64,000 bases of DNA from Streptomyces lateritius (GCF_014649715.1 NZ_BMTO01000008.1:186001-250000); one strand, 5' to 3'. Positions 7,830 to 16,539 are shown, counted from the stretch's first letter. Notes: a model not told the origin generated them from the letters alone. Program-made: numbers and translations.

Positions 7830-8480
7830 ATGAGCACCATTGACATCCTTTCGCCGGCAGGCGACAAGGCCGGGACCGTCGAGCTCCCCGCGGAGATCTT
7901 CGACGCGAAGACCAGCGTTCCGCTGATCCACCAGGTCGTCGTCGCTCAGCTGGCCGCTGCCCGTCAGGGCACGCACAAGACCAAGCGCCGCGGCGAAGTC
8001 CGCGGTGGTGGCAAGAAGCCCTACCGCCAGAAGGGCACCGGCCGCGCGCGCCAGGGTTCGACCCGTGCGCCGCAGTTCGCCGGCGGTGGCGTCGTCCACG
8101 GCCCCGTGCCGCGTGACTACTCGCAGCGCACCCCGAAGAAGATGAAGGCCGCCGCCCTGCGCGGTGCCCTCTCGGACCGGGCGCGCCACTCCCGTATCCA
8201 CGTCGTCACCGGCGTGGTCGAGGGTGAGGTCTCCACCAAGGCCGCGAAGACGCTGTTCGGCAAGATCTCGGAGCGCAAGAACCTGCTCCTGGTCGTCGAC
8301 CGCGCCGACGAGGCCGCGTGGCTCTCCGCCCGCAACCTGCCCCAGGTTCACATCCTGGAGCCGGGCCAGCTCAACACGTACGACGTGATCGTCTCCGACG
8401 ACGTGGTCTTCACCAAGGCCGCCTTCGAGTCCTTCGTGTCTGGCCCCCAGACCGCTGAGACCGAAGGGAGCGAGGCCTGA
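7830..8480 (+). CDS. rplD: 50S ribosomal protein uL4
   Basis: A 216-residue L4. Its Arg/Gly-rich loop (RRGEVRGGGKKPYRQKGTGR, around residues 50-70) lines the peptide exit tunnel. In several bacteria L4 also represses its own operon by binding the S10 leader; the structured leader upstream of rpsJ makes this plausible here, though it is not shown. The ATG is seven bases after rplC, with GAGGA overlapping the rplC stop. Confidence 0.98.
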   Translation: MSTIDILSPAGDKAGTVELPAEIFDAKTSVPLIHQVVVAQLAAARQGTHKTKRRGEVRGGGKKPYRQKGTGRARQGSTRAPQFAGGGVVHGPVPRDYSQRTPKKMKAAALRGALSDRARHSRIHVVTGVVEGEVSTKAAKTLFGKISERKNLLLVVDRADEAAWLSARNLPQVHILEPGQLNTYDVIVSDDVVFTKAAFESFVSGPQTAETEGSEA

Positions 8481-8803
8481 TGTCCGAGGCCACGATCACC
8501 AGCAAGACCTTCACGGACCCGCGCGACATCCTCGTCAAGCCGGTTGTCTCCGAGAAGAGCTACGCGCTGCTCGACGAGAACAAGTACACGTTCATCGTCG
8601 CGCCCGGATCCAACAAGACCCAGATCAAGCAGGCCGTCGAGGCGGTCTTCTCGGTCAAGGTCACCGGGGTCAACACGATCAACCGTCAGGGCAAGCGCAA
8701 GCGCACCCGCACCGGTTTCGGCAAGCGTGCCAACACCAAGCGCGCCATCGTGACCCTTGCCGAGGGCAACCGTATCGACATCTTCGGCGGTCCGACCGCC
8801 TAA
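8480..8803 (+). CDS. rplW: 50S ribosomal protein uL23
   Basis: A 107-residue L23, which sits at the tunnel exit and is the docking site for trigger factor and SRP. The bacterial core (DILVKPVVSEKSY, then INRQGKRKRTR) is complete. The start overlaps the rplD stop by one base (TGATG), giving translational coupling; a GGGAG sits inside the end of rplD. Confidence 0.98.
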   Translation: MSEATITSKTFTDPRDILVKPVVSEKSYALLDENKYTFIVAPGSNKTQIKQAVEAVFSVKVTGVNTINRQGKRKRTRTGFGKRANTKRAIVTLAEGNRIDIFGGPTA

Positions 8804-8843
8804 CGGCGGTCTGGATCGTCCGAAATCGGACGAGGACTGAGAA

Positions 8844-9680
8844 ATGGGAATCCGCAAGTACAAGCCGACTACGCCGGGCCGCCGTGGCTCCTCCGTAGCC
8901 GACTTCGTCGAGATCACGCGGTCCACGCCGGAGAAGTCGCTGGTCCGCCCGCTGCACAGCAAGGGCGGCCGTAACAACACCGGTCGTGTGACCGTCCGTC
9001 ACCAGGGCGGTGGCCACAAGCGTGCCTACCGTCTGATCGACTTCCGTCGCCACGACAAGGACGGCGTGCCGGCCAAGGTCGCTCACATCGAGTACGACCC
9101 CAACCGCACCGCGCGCATCGCGCTGCTCCACTACGCGGACGGCGAGAAGCGCTACATCATCGCCCCGAAGAACCTGTCGCAGGGTGACCGGGTCGAGAAC
9201 GGCCCCGGCGCCGACATCAAGCCCGGCAACAACCTGGCCCTCCGCAACATCCCGGTCGGTACCACGATCCACGCGATCGAGCTCCGTCCCGGCGGTGGCG
9301 CCAAGTTCGCCCGTTCCGCGGGTGCCTCCGTGCAGCTGCTGGCGAAGGAGGGCACGATGGCCCACCTTCGTATGCCGTCCGGTGAGATCCGTCTGGTCGA
9401 CGTCCGCTGCCGCGCCACTGTTGGCGAGGTCGGCAACGCCGAGCAGTCGAACATCAACTGGGGCAAGGCCGGCCGCAAGCGCTGGCTGGGCGTTCGCCCG
9501 ACCGTTCGCGGTGTGGCGATGAACCCGGTCGACCACCCGCACGGTGGTGGTGAGGGCAAGACCTCCGGTGGTCGCCACCCGGTCTCCCCGTGGGGTCAGA
9601 AGGAGGGTCGTACTCGCTCGCCGAAGAAGGCTTCGAGCAAGTACATCGTCCGCCGCCGCAAGACGAACAAGAAGCGCTAG
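8844..9680 (+). CDS. rplB: 50S ribosomal protein uL2
   Basis: A 278-residue L2, needed for subunit joining and peptidyl-transferase activity. The conserved C-terminal GVAMNPVDHPHGGGEG, with the functional His, lies at about 224-239. It starts 40 bases after rplW with GAGGA nine bases before the ATG. Confidence 0.98.
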   Translation: MGIRKYKPTTPGRRGSSVADFVEITRSTPEKSLVRPLHSKGGRNNTGRVTVRHQGGGHKRAYRLIDFRRHDKDGVPAKVAHIEYDPNRTARIALLHYADGEKRYIIAPKNLSQGDRVENGPGADIKPGNNLALRNIPVGTTIHAIELRPGGGAKFARSAGASVQLLAKEGTMAHLRMPSGEIRLVDVRCRATVGEVGNAEQSNINWGKAGRKRWLGVRPTVRGVAMNPVDHPHGGGEGKTSGGRHPVSPWGQKEGRTRSPKKASSKYIVRRRKTNKKR

Positions 9681-9692
9681 GAGCGGGTTTAG

Positions 9693-9974
9693 ATGCCGCG
9701 CAGTCTCAAGAAGGGGCCCTTCGTCGACGACCACCTCGTAAAGAAGGTGGACGCCCAGAACGAAGCCGGCACCAAGAACGTCATCAAGACCTGGTCCCGT
9801 CGCTCGATGATCATCCCGGCCATGCTCGGCCACACGATCGCGGTGCACAACGGCAAGACCCACATTCCGGTGTTTGTCACCGAGTCGATGGTCGGCCACA
9901 AGCTCGGCGAGTTCTCGCCGACGCGCACCTTCCGGGGTCACGTGAAGGACGACCGGAAGTCGAAGCGCCGCTAG
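9693..9974 (+). CDS. rpsS: 30S ribosomal protein uS19
   Basis: A 93-residue S19 (MPRSLKKGPFVDDHL start, GHKLGEFSPTRTFRGH near the end). It forms a head complex with S13 close to the A-site tRNA. It starts 12 bases after rplB with AGGAG nine bases upstream. Confidence 0.98.
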   Translation: MPRSLKKGPFVDDHLVKKVDAQNEAGTKNVIKTWSRRSMIIPAMLGHTIAVHNGKTHIPVFVTESMVGHKLGEFSPTRTFRGHVKDDRKSKRR

Positions 9975-10017
9975 TAGCGGGGTGGAATCGACCATGACAG
10001 ACACTGGAAGGACAACC

Positions 10018-10365
10018 ATGGAAGCCAGGGCCCAGGCGCGGTACATCCGCGTCACGCCCATGAAGGCCCGCCGCGTGGTGGACCTTATCCGTGGCATGGA
10101 CGCCACGGAGGCTCAGGCGGTCCTGCGTTTCGCCCCGCAGGCCGCGAGCGTGCCGGTTGGCAAGGTGCTGGACAGCGCCATCGCCAACGCTGCACACAAC
10201 TACGACCACAGTGACGCCTCTTCGCTGTTCATCAGCGAGGCGTACGTGGATGAGGGCCCGACCCTGAAGCGGTTCCGTCCGCGTGCTCAGGGCCGTGCCT
10301 ACCGGATCCGTAAGCGGACCAGCCACATCACCGTGGTCGTCAGCAGCAAGGAAGGAACCCGGTAA
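10018..10365 (+). CDS. rplV: 50S ribosomal protein uL22
   Basis: A 115-residue L22, lining the exit tunnel opposite L4. The start at 10018 (MEARAQARYIRVTPMKARRV) is chosen because AAGGA stands seven bases upstream and the family begins here; an in-frame ATG at 9982 would add 12 unconserved residues. The stop shares one base with the rpsC start (TAATG). Confidence 0.97.
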   Translation: MEARAQARYIRVTPMKARRVVDLIRGMDATEAQAVLRFAPQAASVPVGKVLDSAIANAAHNYDHSDASSLFISEAYVDEGPTLKRFRPRAQGRAYRIRKRTSHITVVVSSKEGTR

Positions 10366-11213
10366 TGGGCCAGAAGGTTAACCCGCATGGGTTCCGGCTC
10401 GGCATCACCACGGACTTCAAGTCCCGCTGGTACGCCGACAAGCTGTACAAGGACTACGTCAAGGAAGACGTCGCCATCCGTCGGATGATGACGTCCGGCA
10501 TGGAGCGCGCCGGCATCTCGAAGGTTGAGATCGAGCGCACCCGTGACCGCGTGCGGGTGGACATCCACACCGCGCGTCCCGGCATCGTCATCGGCCGCCG
10601 TGGCGCCGAGGCCGACCGCATCCGCGGCGACCTCGAGAAGCTCACGGGCAAGCAGGTCCAGCTGAACATCCTCGAGGTCAAGAACCCCGAGATGGACGCT
10701 CAGCTGGTCGCCCAGGCCGTTGCCGAGCAGCTCTCCTCCCGCGTCTCCTTCCGTCGCGCCATGCGTAAGAGCATGCAGGGCACGATGAAGGCCGGCGCCA
10801 AGGGCATCAAGATCCAGTGCGGCGGTCGCCTCGGCGGCGCCGAGATGTCCCGCTCGGAGTTCTACCGCGAGGGCCGTGTGCCCCTGCACACGCTCCGCGC
10901 GAACGTCGACTACGGCTTCTTCGAGGCCAAGACCACCTTCGGTCGCATCGGCGTGAAGGTCTGGATCTACAAGGGCGACGTCAAGAACATCGCCGAGGTC
11001 CGCGCCGAGAACGCCGCGGCCCGTGCGGGTAACCGCCCGGCCCGTGGTGCCGGCGCTGGTGACCGTCCCGCCGGCCGTGGTGGCCGCGGTGGCGAGCGTG
11101 GCGGCCGCGGCCGCAAGCCGCAGCAGCAGTCCGCGCCGGCTGCGGAGGCCCCCAAGGCCGACGCTCCCGCCGCCGCTGCCGCTCCGGCTGAGAGCACCGG
11201 AACGGAGGCCTGA
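10365..11213 (+). CDS. rpsC: 30S ribosomal protein uS3 with long C-terminal tail
   Basis: A 282-residue S3 with a KH domain (GRRGAEADRIR near 78-88) that helps form the mRNA entry site. The core ends near residue 220; the last 60 residues are a low-complexity Gly/Arg then Ala/Pro tail (GRGGRGGERGGRGRKPQQQS), longer than in E. coli and common in Streptomyces. It is coupled to rplV by one-base overlap, with GGAAGGAA upstream. Confidence 0.98.
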   Translation: MGQKVNPHGFRLGITTDFKSRWYADKLYKDYVKEDVAIRRMMTSGMERAGISKVEIERTRDRVRVDIHTARPGIVIGRRGAEADRIRGDLEKLTGKQVQLNILEVKNPEMDAQLVAQAVAEQLSSRVSFRRAMRKSMQGTMKAGAKGIKIQCGGRLGGAEMSRSEFYREGRVPLHTLRANVDYGFFEAKTTFGRIGVKVWIYKGDVKNIAEVRAENAAARAGNRPARGAGAGDRPAGRGGRGGERGGRGRKPQQQSAPAAEAPKADAPAAAAAPAESTGTEA

Positions 11214-11218
11214 CCGAA

Positions 11219-11638
11219 ATGCTGATCCCCCGTAGGGTCAAGCACCGCAAGCAGCACCACCCGAAGCGCAGCGGTATGTCCAAGGGTGGTACGCAGGTTG
11301 CGTTCGGCGAGTACGGCATTCAGGCCCTCACTCCGGCGTACGTGACCAACCGCCAGATCGAGGCGGCCCGTATCGCGATGACCCGCCACATCAAGCGTGG
11401 CGGCAAGGTCTGGATCAACATCTACCCGGACCGCCCGCTGACCAAGAAGCCTGCCGAGACCCGCATGGGTTCCGGTAAGGGTTCGCCGGAGTGGTGGATC
11501 GCGAACGTCAAGCCCGGTCGGGTGATGTTCGAGCTGTCCTACCCGAACGAGAAGATCGCGCGTGAGGCCCTGACTCGTGCTGCCCACAAGCTGCCGATGA
11601 AGTGCAAGATCGTCAAGCGCGAGGCAGGTGAGCTGTGA
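11219..11638 (+). CDS. rplP: 50S ribosomal protein uL16
   Basis: A 139-residue L16 (MLIPRRVKHRKQHHPKR start), near the A-site finger and important for tRNA accommodation. It starts five bases after rpsC with GGAGG ten bases upstream, and its stop overlaps rpmC (TGATG). Confidence 0.98.
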   Translation: MLIPRRVKHRKQHHPKRSGMSKGGTQVAFGEYGIQALTPAYVTNRQIEAARIAMTRHIKRGGKVWINIYPDRPLTKKPAETRMGSGKGSPEWWIANVKPGRVMFELSYPNEKIAREALTRAAHKLPMKCKIVKREAGEL

Positions 11639-11862
11639 TGTCGGCCGGTACCAAGGCGTCCGAGCTGCGCGAGCTGGGCAACGAGGAGCTTCTCAACAAG
11701 CTCCGCGAGGCCAAGGAAGAGCTGTTCAACCTCCGCTTCCAGGCGGCGACGGGCCAGCTCGAGAACCACGGTCGGCTCAAGTCCGTCCGTAAGGACATCG
11801 CCCGGATCTACACCCTGATGCGTGAGCGCGAGCTGGGCATCGAGACGGTGGAGAACGCCTGA
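11638..11862 (+). CDS. rpmC: 50S ribosomal protein uL29
   Basis: A 74-residue L29, a two-helix protein by the tunnel exit (LRELGNEELLNKLREAKEELFNLRFQAATGQ). The ATG at 11638 overlaps the rplP stop; a GTG three bases earlier is possible but less likely. It ends in a TGATG overlap with rpsQ. Confidence 0.97.
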   Translation: MSAGTKASELRELGNEELLNKLREAKEELFNLRFQAATGQLENHGRLKSVRKDIARIYTLMRERELGIETVENA

Positions 11863-12146
11863 TGAGCGAGAACAATGTGACTGAGCAGAAGACCGAGCGC
11901 AACGCCCGCAAGGTCCGTGAGGGCCTGGTCGTCAGCGACAAGATGGACAAGACCGTCGTCGTCGCCGTCGAGGACCGCGTCAAGCACGCGCTGTACGGCA
12001 AGGTCATCCGCCGTACGAACAAGCTCAAGGCTCACGACGAGCAGAACGCTGCCGGCGTCGGCGACCGCGTCCTCCTGATGGAGACCCGGAAGCTGTCCGC
12101 CTCGAAGCACTGGCGCGTCGTCGAGATCCTCGAGAAGGCCAAGTAA
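11862..12146 (+). CDS. rpsQ: 30S ribosomal protein uS17
   Basis: A 94-residue S17, a 16S rRNA-binding OB-fold protein (GLVVSDKMDKTVVVAVED, then KLSASKHWRVVEILEKAK). Its charged N-terminal tail of about 15 residues is typical of actinobacteria. It is the last gene of the S10-type block; two hairpins separate it from rplN. Confidence 0.97.
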   Translation: MSENNVTEQKTERNARKVREGLVVSDKMDKTVVVAVEDRVKHALYGKVIRRTNKLKAHDEQNAAGVGDRVLLMETRKLSASKHWRVVEILEKAK

Positions 12147-12149
12147 TTA

Positions 12150-12212
12150 CCTGAGGGGTTTCCCTCAGGTCAGTTCCGCCAGGCTCGGCAGGGGCACTCC
12201 GGTGCCCCTGCC
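12150..12212 (+). promoter_or_regulatory. Two tandem hairpins between rpsQ and rplN
   Basis: The 95-base gap holds two perfect stem-loops: an 8-bp stem with GTTT loop (12150-12169) and an 11-bp GC-rich stem with TCCG tetraloop (12187-12212). Neither has a following T-run. They mark the S10/spc boundary and could be an attenuator, an RNA processing or stabilising site, or a protein-binding site. The rplN ribosome site AGGAGA begins about 20 bases after the second stem. Confidence 0.6.
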
Positions 12213-12241
12213 GGGAACCGGCAGACAATCAGGAGATAGAC

Positions 12242-12610
12242 GTGATCCAGCAGGAGTCGCGACTGCGTGTCGCCGACAACACTGGTGCCAAGGAGATCCT
12301 TTGCATCCGTGTTCTCGGTGGCTCCGGTCGCCGCTACGCGGGCATCGGTGACGTCATCGTCGCCACCGTCAAGGACGCGATCCCCGGTGGCAACGTGAAG
12401 AAGGGTGACGTCGTCAAGGCGGTCATCGTTCGCACCGTCAAGGAGCGCCGCCGCCAGGACGGCTCGTACATCCGCTTCGACGAGAACGCCGCTGTCATTC
12501 TCAAGAACGACGGCGACCCTCGCGGCACCCGTATCTTCGGCCCGGTGGGCCGTGAGCTGCGCGAGAAGAAGTTCATGAAGATCATCTCGCTCGCGCCGGA
12601 GGTGCTGTAA
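12242..12610 (+). CDS. rplN: 50S ribosomal protein uL14
   Basis: A 122-residue L14 at the subunit interface, binding site of the silencing factor RsfS. It starts with GTG (VIQQESRLRVADNTGAKEI) with AGGAGA six bases upstream. It is the first gene of the spc-type block. Confidence 0.98.
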   Translation: MIQQESRLRVADNTGAKEILCIRVLGGSGRRYAGIGDVIVATVKDAIPGGNVKKGDVVKAVIVRTVKERRRQDGSYIRFDENAAVILKNDGDPRGTRIFGPVGRELREKKFMKIISLAPEVL

Positions 12611-12612
12611 GC

Positions 12613-12924
12613 ATGAAGATCAAGAAGGGCGACCTGGTCCAGGTCATCACCGGTAAGGACAAGGGCAAGCAGGGCAAGGTCATCGCGGCCTTCCCCCGTG
12701 AGGACCGTGTCCTGGTCGAGGGTGTCAACCGGGTCAAGAAGCACACCAAGGCCGGCCCGTCGCAGGCCGGTGGCATCGTCACGACCGAGGCCCCTGTCCA
12801 CGTGAGCAACGTTCAGCTCGTCGTGGAGAAGGACGGCAACAAGGTCGTCACGCGTGTCGGTTACCGCTTCGACGACGAGGGCAACAAGATCCGCGTTGCC
12901 AAGCGGACGGGTGAGGACATCTGA
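12613..12924 (+). CDS. rplX: 50S ribosomal protein uL24
   Basis: A 103-residue L24, an assembly initiator with a KOW motif at the start (KKGDLVQVITGKDKGKQGKV). Only two bases separate it from rplN; GGAGGTG lies inside the rplN end. The stop overlaps rplE (TGATG). Confidence 0.98.
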   Translation: MKIKKGDLVQVITGKDKGKQGKVIAAFPREDRVLVEGVNRVKKHTKAGPSQAGGIVTTEAPVHVSNVQLVVEKDGNKVVTRVGYRFDDEGNKIRVAKRTGEDI

Positions 12925-13478
12925 TGGCTACCACCACTCCGCGTCTCAAGACGAAGTACCGCGAGGAGATCGCGGGCAAGCTGCGTGAGGAGTTCTCCTA
13001 CGAGAACGTCATGCAGATCCCCGGCCTCGTGAAGATCGTGGTCAACATGGGTGTGGGCGACGCCGCCCGCGACTCCAAGCTGATCGACGGCGCCATCCGC
13101 GACCTCACCACGATCACCGGCCAGAAGCCGGCTGTCACCAAGGCCCGTAAGTCCATCGCGCAGTTCAAGCTGCGTGAGGGCCAGCCGATCGGTGCGCACG
13201 TCACCCTCCGTGGCGACCGCATGTGGGAGTTCCTCGACCGCACCCTGTCGCTCGCGCTTCCGCGCATCCGCGACTTCCGTGGTCTGTCCCCCAAGCAGTT
13301 CGACGGGCGTGGCAACTACACCTTCGGTCTCACGGAGCAGGTCATGTTCCACGAGATCGACCAGGACAAGATCGACCGTGTCCGGGGTATGGACATCACC
13401 GTGGTCACCACGGCGACCAACGACGCTGAGGGCCGCGCCCTTCTCCGTCACCTCGGCTTCCCGTTCAAGGAGGCGTAA
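12924..13478 (+). CDS. rplE: 50S ribosomal protein uL5
   Basis: A 184-residue L5, part of the 5S RNP (with L18) and of bridge B1b. Full length, with the conserved VVNMGVGDA and RGMDITVVTTA segments. It is coupled to rplX by one-base overlap. Confidence 0.98.
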   Translation: MATTTPRLKTKYREEIAGKLREEFSYENVMQIPGLVKIVVNMGVGDAARDSKLIDGAIRDLTTITGQKPAVTKARKSIAQFKLREGQPIGAHVTLRGDRMWEFLDRTLSLALPRIRDFRGLSPKQFDGRGNYTFGLTEQVMFHEIDQDKIDRVRGMDITVVTTATNDAEGRALLRHLGFPFKEA

Positions 13479-13483
13479 GCGAG

Positions 13484-13669
13484 ATGGCGAAGAAGGCTCT
13501 CATCGCGAAGGCTGCCCGCAAGCCCAAGTTCGGCGTGCGCGGCTACACGCGCTGCCAGCGCTGTGGTCGTCCCCACTCCGTGTACCGCAAGTTCGGCCTG
13601 TGCCGCGTGTGCCTTCGTGAGATGGCTCACCGTGGCGAGCTGCCGGGCGTGACCAAGAGCTCCTGGTAG
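13484..13669 (+). CDS. rpsZ: 30S ribosomal protein uS14, zinc type
   Basis: A 61-residue short S14. It keeps two CxxC pairs (C24-C27, C40-C43), so it is the zinc-binding (C+) form. Streptomyces usually also encodes a zinc-free, Zur-controlled paralogue (rpsN) elsewhere; this copy is the housekeeping one, within the spc block. It starts five bases after rplE with AAGGAGG upstream. Confidence 0.95.
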   Translation: MAKKALIAKAARKPKFGVRGYTRCQRCGRPHSVYRKFGLCRVCLREMAHRGELPGVTKSSW

Positions 13670-13880
13670 TCCCAGCAATTCTGGGATAACCGGAGTCTCT
13701 CGGTAAGCAGAGGGTTGGCAGAGGCCCACCCCTTCATGGCTTAGGCTAGGAGGGTTGGGCGTCTGCCGCCCGTACGACTTACTACGCCGTAGGTCCCCGC
13801 GCCGCACCCGTCCCGCCCCTGTGTGGGGAGAGGGATGGCGCATACAGGAAACCCCGGCGAGAGAGGCCGAAGGCCAATTC
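13670..13880 (+). promoter_or_regulatory. Spacer before rpsH: small hairpin and possible promoter
   Basis: This 211-base gap is unusual inside the tightly packed spc block. It opens with a CCCAG/CTGGG stem (13671-13685). A TTGGCA (13715-13720) and TAGGCT (13742-13747, a common Streptomyces -10) suggest a second promoter, but the spacing of 21 is long, so this is weak. A GAAGG stands about ten bases before rpsH. Confidence 0.35.
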
Positions 13881-14279
13881 ATGACCATGACTGATCCCAT
13901 CGCAGACATGCTCACGCGTCTGCGTAACGCGAACTCGGCGTACCACGACTCCGTGTCGATGCCGCACAGCAAGATCAAGTCTCACATCGCGGAAATCCTC
14001 CAGCAGGAGGGCTTCATCACGGGCTGGAAGGTCGAGGACGCCGAGGTCGGCAAGAACCTCGTTCTCGAGCTCAAGTTCGGTCCGAACCGTGAGCGCTCCA
14101 TCGCGGGCATCAAGCGGATCTCGAAGCCGGGCCTCCGGGTTTACGCGAAGTCCACCAACCTGCCGAAGGTCCTCGGTGGCCTGGGCGTGGCGATCATCTC
14201 CACGTCCCACGGTCTCCTGACCGGACAGCAGGCAGGCAAGAAGGGCGTAGGTGGGGAAGTCCTCGCCTACGTCTGGTAG
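13881..14279 (+). CDS. rpsH: 30S ribosomal protein uS8
   Basis: A 132-residue S8 (MTMTDPIADMLTRLRNAN; C-terminal GVGGEVLAYVW), a central 16S-binding protein and in E. coli the spc operon repressor. The frame is open upstream to 13755 but the family starts at this ATG. Confidence 0.98.
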   Translation: MTMTDPIADMLTRLRNANSAYHDSVSMPHSKIKSHIAEILQQEGFITGWKVEDAEVGKNLVLELKFGPNRERSIAGIKRISKPGLRVYAKSTNLPKVLGGLGVAIISTSHGLLTGQQAGKKGVGGEVLAYVW

Positions 14280-14300
14280 TCGGGAACGGAGGAATAGCTA

Positions 14301-14840
14301 ATGTCGCGTATTGGCAAGCTGCCTATCCAGGTTCCCGCCGGTGTGGACGTCACCATCGAGGGCCGCACGGTCACGGTCAAGGGTTCCAAGGGCACCCTGA
14401 GCCACACCGTCGCCGCGCCGATCGAGATCGTTAAGGGTGAGGACGGCGTTCTCAACGTCACCCGCCCCAACGACGAGCGTCAGAACAAGGCCCTCCACGG
14501 CCTGTCCCGCACGCTGGTGGCCAACATGATCACCGGTGTGACCCAGGGATACGTCAAGGCGCTCGAGATCAGCGGTGTCGGTTACCGCGTCGCCGCGAAG
14601 GGCTCCGGTCTGGAGTTCCAGCTCGGTTACAGCCACCCGATCATGATCGAGGCGCCCGAGGGCATCTCGTTCAAGGTCGAGTCGCCGACCAAGTTCTCGG
14701 TCGAGGGCATCGACAAGCAGAAGGTCGGCGAGGTCGCCGCCAACATCCGCAAGCTTCGCAAGCCCGACCCCTACAAGGCCAAGGGCGTGAAGTATGCGGG
14801 TGAGGTCATCCGCCGCAAGGTCGGAAAGGCTGGTAAGTAA
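14301..14840 (+). CDS. rplF: 50S ribosomal protein uL6
   Basis: A 179-residue L6, two duplicated domains near the factor-binding site (SRIGKLPIQVPAGVDV start, PDPYKAKGVKYAGEVIRRK end). It starts 21 bases after rpsH with GGAGGA before the ATG. Confidence 0.98.
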   Translation: MSRIGKLPIQVPAGVDVTIEGRTVTVKGSKGTLSHTVAAPIEIVKGEDGVLNVTRPNDERQNKALHGLSRTLVANMITGVTQGYVKALEISGVGYRVAAKGSGLEFQLGYSHPIMIEAPEGISFKVESPTKFSVEGIDKQKVGEVAANIRKLRKPDPYKAKGVKYAGEVIRRKVGKAGK

Positions 14841-14843
14841 GCC

Positions 14844-15227
14844 ATGGCATACGGTGTGAAGATCGCCAAGGGCGACGCCTACAAGGGCGCTGCCAAGAAG
14901 CGCCGCCACATCCGCATCCGCAAGAACGTGTCGGGTACGGCGGAGCGTCCGCGCCTCGTCGTGACGCGTTCCAACCGCGGTATCACCGCTCAGGTCATCG
15001 ACGACCTCAAGGGTCACACCCTTGCGTCCGCGTCGACCCTGGACGCGTCGATCCGCGGCGGCGAGGGTGACAAGTCCGCGCAGGCCAAGCAGGTCGGTTC
15101 CCTGGTCGCCGAGCGCGCCAAGGCCGCCGGCGTCGAGGCTGTCGTGTTCGACCGTGGTGGCAACAGGTACGCCGGGCGCATTGCCGCTCTGGCTGACGCC
15201 GCCCGCGAAGCCGGGCTGAAGTTCTAA
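14844..15227 (+). CDS. rplR: 50S ribosomal protein uL18
   Basis: A 127-residue L18, which binds 5S rRNA (RRHIRIRKNVSGTAERPRL, then GNRYAGRIAALADAAREAGL). It starts three bases after rplF. Confidence 0.98.
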   Translation: MAYGVKIAKGDAYKGAAKKRRHIRIRKNVSGTAERPRLVVTRSNRGITAQVIDDLKGHTLASASTLDASIRGGEGDKSAQAKQVGSLVAERAKAAGVEAVVFDRGGNRYAGRIAALADAAREAGLKF

Positions 15228-15272
15228 GCCCCGGTTCCGGGACTAACGGACGTAACAGAGAGAGGTAATCCA

Positions 15273-15875
15273 ATGGCTGGACCCCAGCGCCGCGGAAGCG
15301 GTGCCGGTGGCGGCGAGCGGCGGGACCGGAAGGGCCGCGACGGTGGCGCTGCCGCCGAGAAGACCGCGTACGTTGAGCGCGTTGTCGCGATCAACCGCGT
15401 CGCCAAGGTTGTCAAGGGTGGTCGCCGCTTCAGCTTCACCGCGCTGGTCGTGGTGGGCGACGGTGACGGCACCGTAGGTGTCGGTTACGGCAAGGCCAAG
15501 GAAGTTCCCGCGGCCATTGCCAAGGGTGTCGAGGAAGCCAAGAAGAACTTCTTCAAGGTTCCGCGCATCCAGGGCACCATCCCTCACCCGATCCAGGGCG
15601 AGAAGGCCGCGGGCGTCGTCCTGCTCAAGCCGGCTTCCCCCGGTACCGGTGTTATCGCCGGTGGCCCGGTGCGCGCCGTGCTCGAGTGCGCCGGCGTTCA
15701 CGACATCCTGTCGAAGTCGCTCGGCTCCGACAACGCGATCAACATCGTGCACGCGACCGTGGCGGCCCTCAAGGGCCTGCAGCGTCCCGAGGAGATCGCG
15801 GCTCGCCGTGGTCTGCCCCTCGAGGACGTCGCCCCCGCGGCTCTGCTCCGTGCGCGTGCTGGGGCGGGTGCGTAA
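15273..15875 (+). CDS. rpsE: 30S ribosomal protein uS5
   Basis: A 200-residue S5, involved in decoding accuracy and mRNA unwinding. Its Gly/Arg-rich N-terminal extension of about 30 residues is longer than in E. coli. Core motifs: VVAINRVAKVVKGGRRFSF and GVHDILSKSLGS. GAGAGGT precedes the ATG; the stop shares a base with rpmD (TAATG). Confidence 0.98.
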   Translation: MAGPQRRGSGAGGGERRDRKGRDGGAAAEKTAYVERVVAINRVAKVVKGGRRFSFTALVVVGDGDGTVGVGYGKAKEVPAAIAKGVEEAKKNFFKVPRIQGTIPHPIQGEKAAGVVLLKPASPGTGVIAGGPVRAVLECAGVHDILSKSLGSDNAINIVHATVAALKGLQRPEEIAARRGLPLEDVAPAALLRARAGAGA

Positions 15876-16057
15876 TGGCTCGCCTCAAGGTCACGCAGAC
15901 GAAGTCGTACATCGGTAGCAAGCAGAACCACCGCGACACCCTGCGTTCGCTCGGGCTCAAGCGCCTGGGCGACGTGGTTGTCAAGGAGGACCGCCCCGAG
16001 TTCCGCGGCATGGTGCACACCGTCCGCCACCTCGTGACGGTTGAGGAGGTTGACTGA
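15875..16057 (+). CDS. rpmD: 50S ribosomal protein uL30
   Basis: A 60-residue L30 (MARLKVTQTKSYIGSKQNHR start). The start at 15875 overlaps the rpsE stop; the longer open frame upstream lies inside rpsE. The stop is one base before the rplO ATG. Confidence 0.97.
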   Translation: MARLKVTQTKSYIGSKQNHRDTLRSLGLKRLGDVVVKEDRPEFRGMVHTVRHLVTVEEVD

Positions 16058-16058
16058 C

Positions 16059-16514
16059 ATGGCGGAGAACAACCCGCTGAAGGCCCACAACCTCCGGCCT
16101 GCCCCGGGCGCCAAGACCGCCAAGACCCGTGTGGGTCGTGGTGAGGCGTCCAAGGGTAAGACCGCTGGTCGTGGTACCAAGGGTACGAAGGCCCGTTACC
16201 AGGTTCCGCAGCGCTTCGAGGGTGGGCAGATGCCCCTCCACATGCGTCTGCCGAAGCTCAAGGGCTTCAAGAACCCGTTCCGCACCGAGTACCAGGTCGT
16301 GAACCTGGACAAGCTCGGCGCTCTCTACCCCGAGGGTGGAGAGGTCACGGTGGCCGACCTGGTCGCCAAGGGCGCGGTGCGCAAGAACAGCCTCGTCAAG
16401 GTGCTCGGCACCGGTGAGGTCTCCGTGGCGCTGCAGGTGACGGTCGACGCCGTCTCCGGCTCCGCCAAGGAGAAGATCGCCGCTGCCGGCGGCACCGTCA
16501 CCGAGCTCGTCTGA
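16059..16514 (+). CDS. rplO: 50S ribosomal protein uL15
   Basis: A 151-residue L15 (MAENNPLKAHNLRPAPGAK; GRGTKGTKARYQVPQRFEGGQ). GAGGAGG inside the rpmD end serves as ribosome site. It is the last ribosomal gene before a strong hairpin and secY. Confidence 0.98.
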   Translation: MAENNPLKAHNLRPAPGAKTAKTRVGRGEASKGKTAGRGTKGTKARYQVPQRFEGGQMPLHMRLPKLKGFKNPFRTEYQVVNLDKLGALYPEGGEVTVADLVAKGAVRKNSLVKVLGTGEVSVALQVTVDAVSGSAKEKIAAAGGTVTELV

Positions 16515-16539
16515 GACGACTCGATGGCTTGAACATCCG

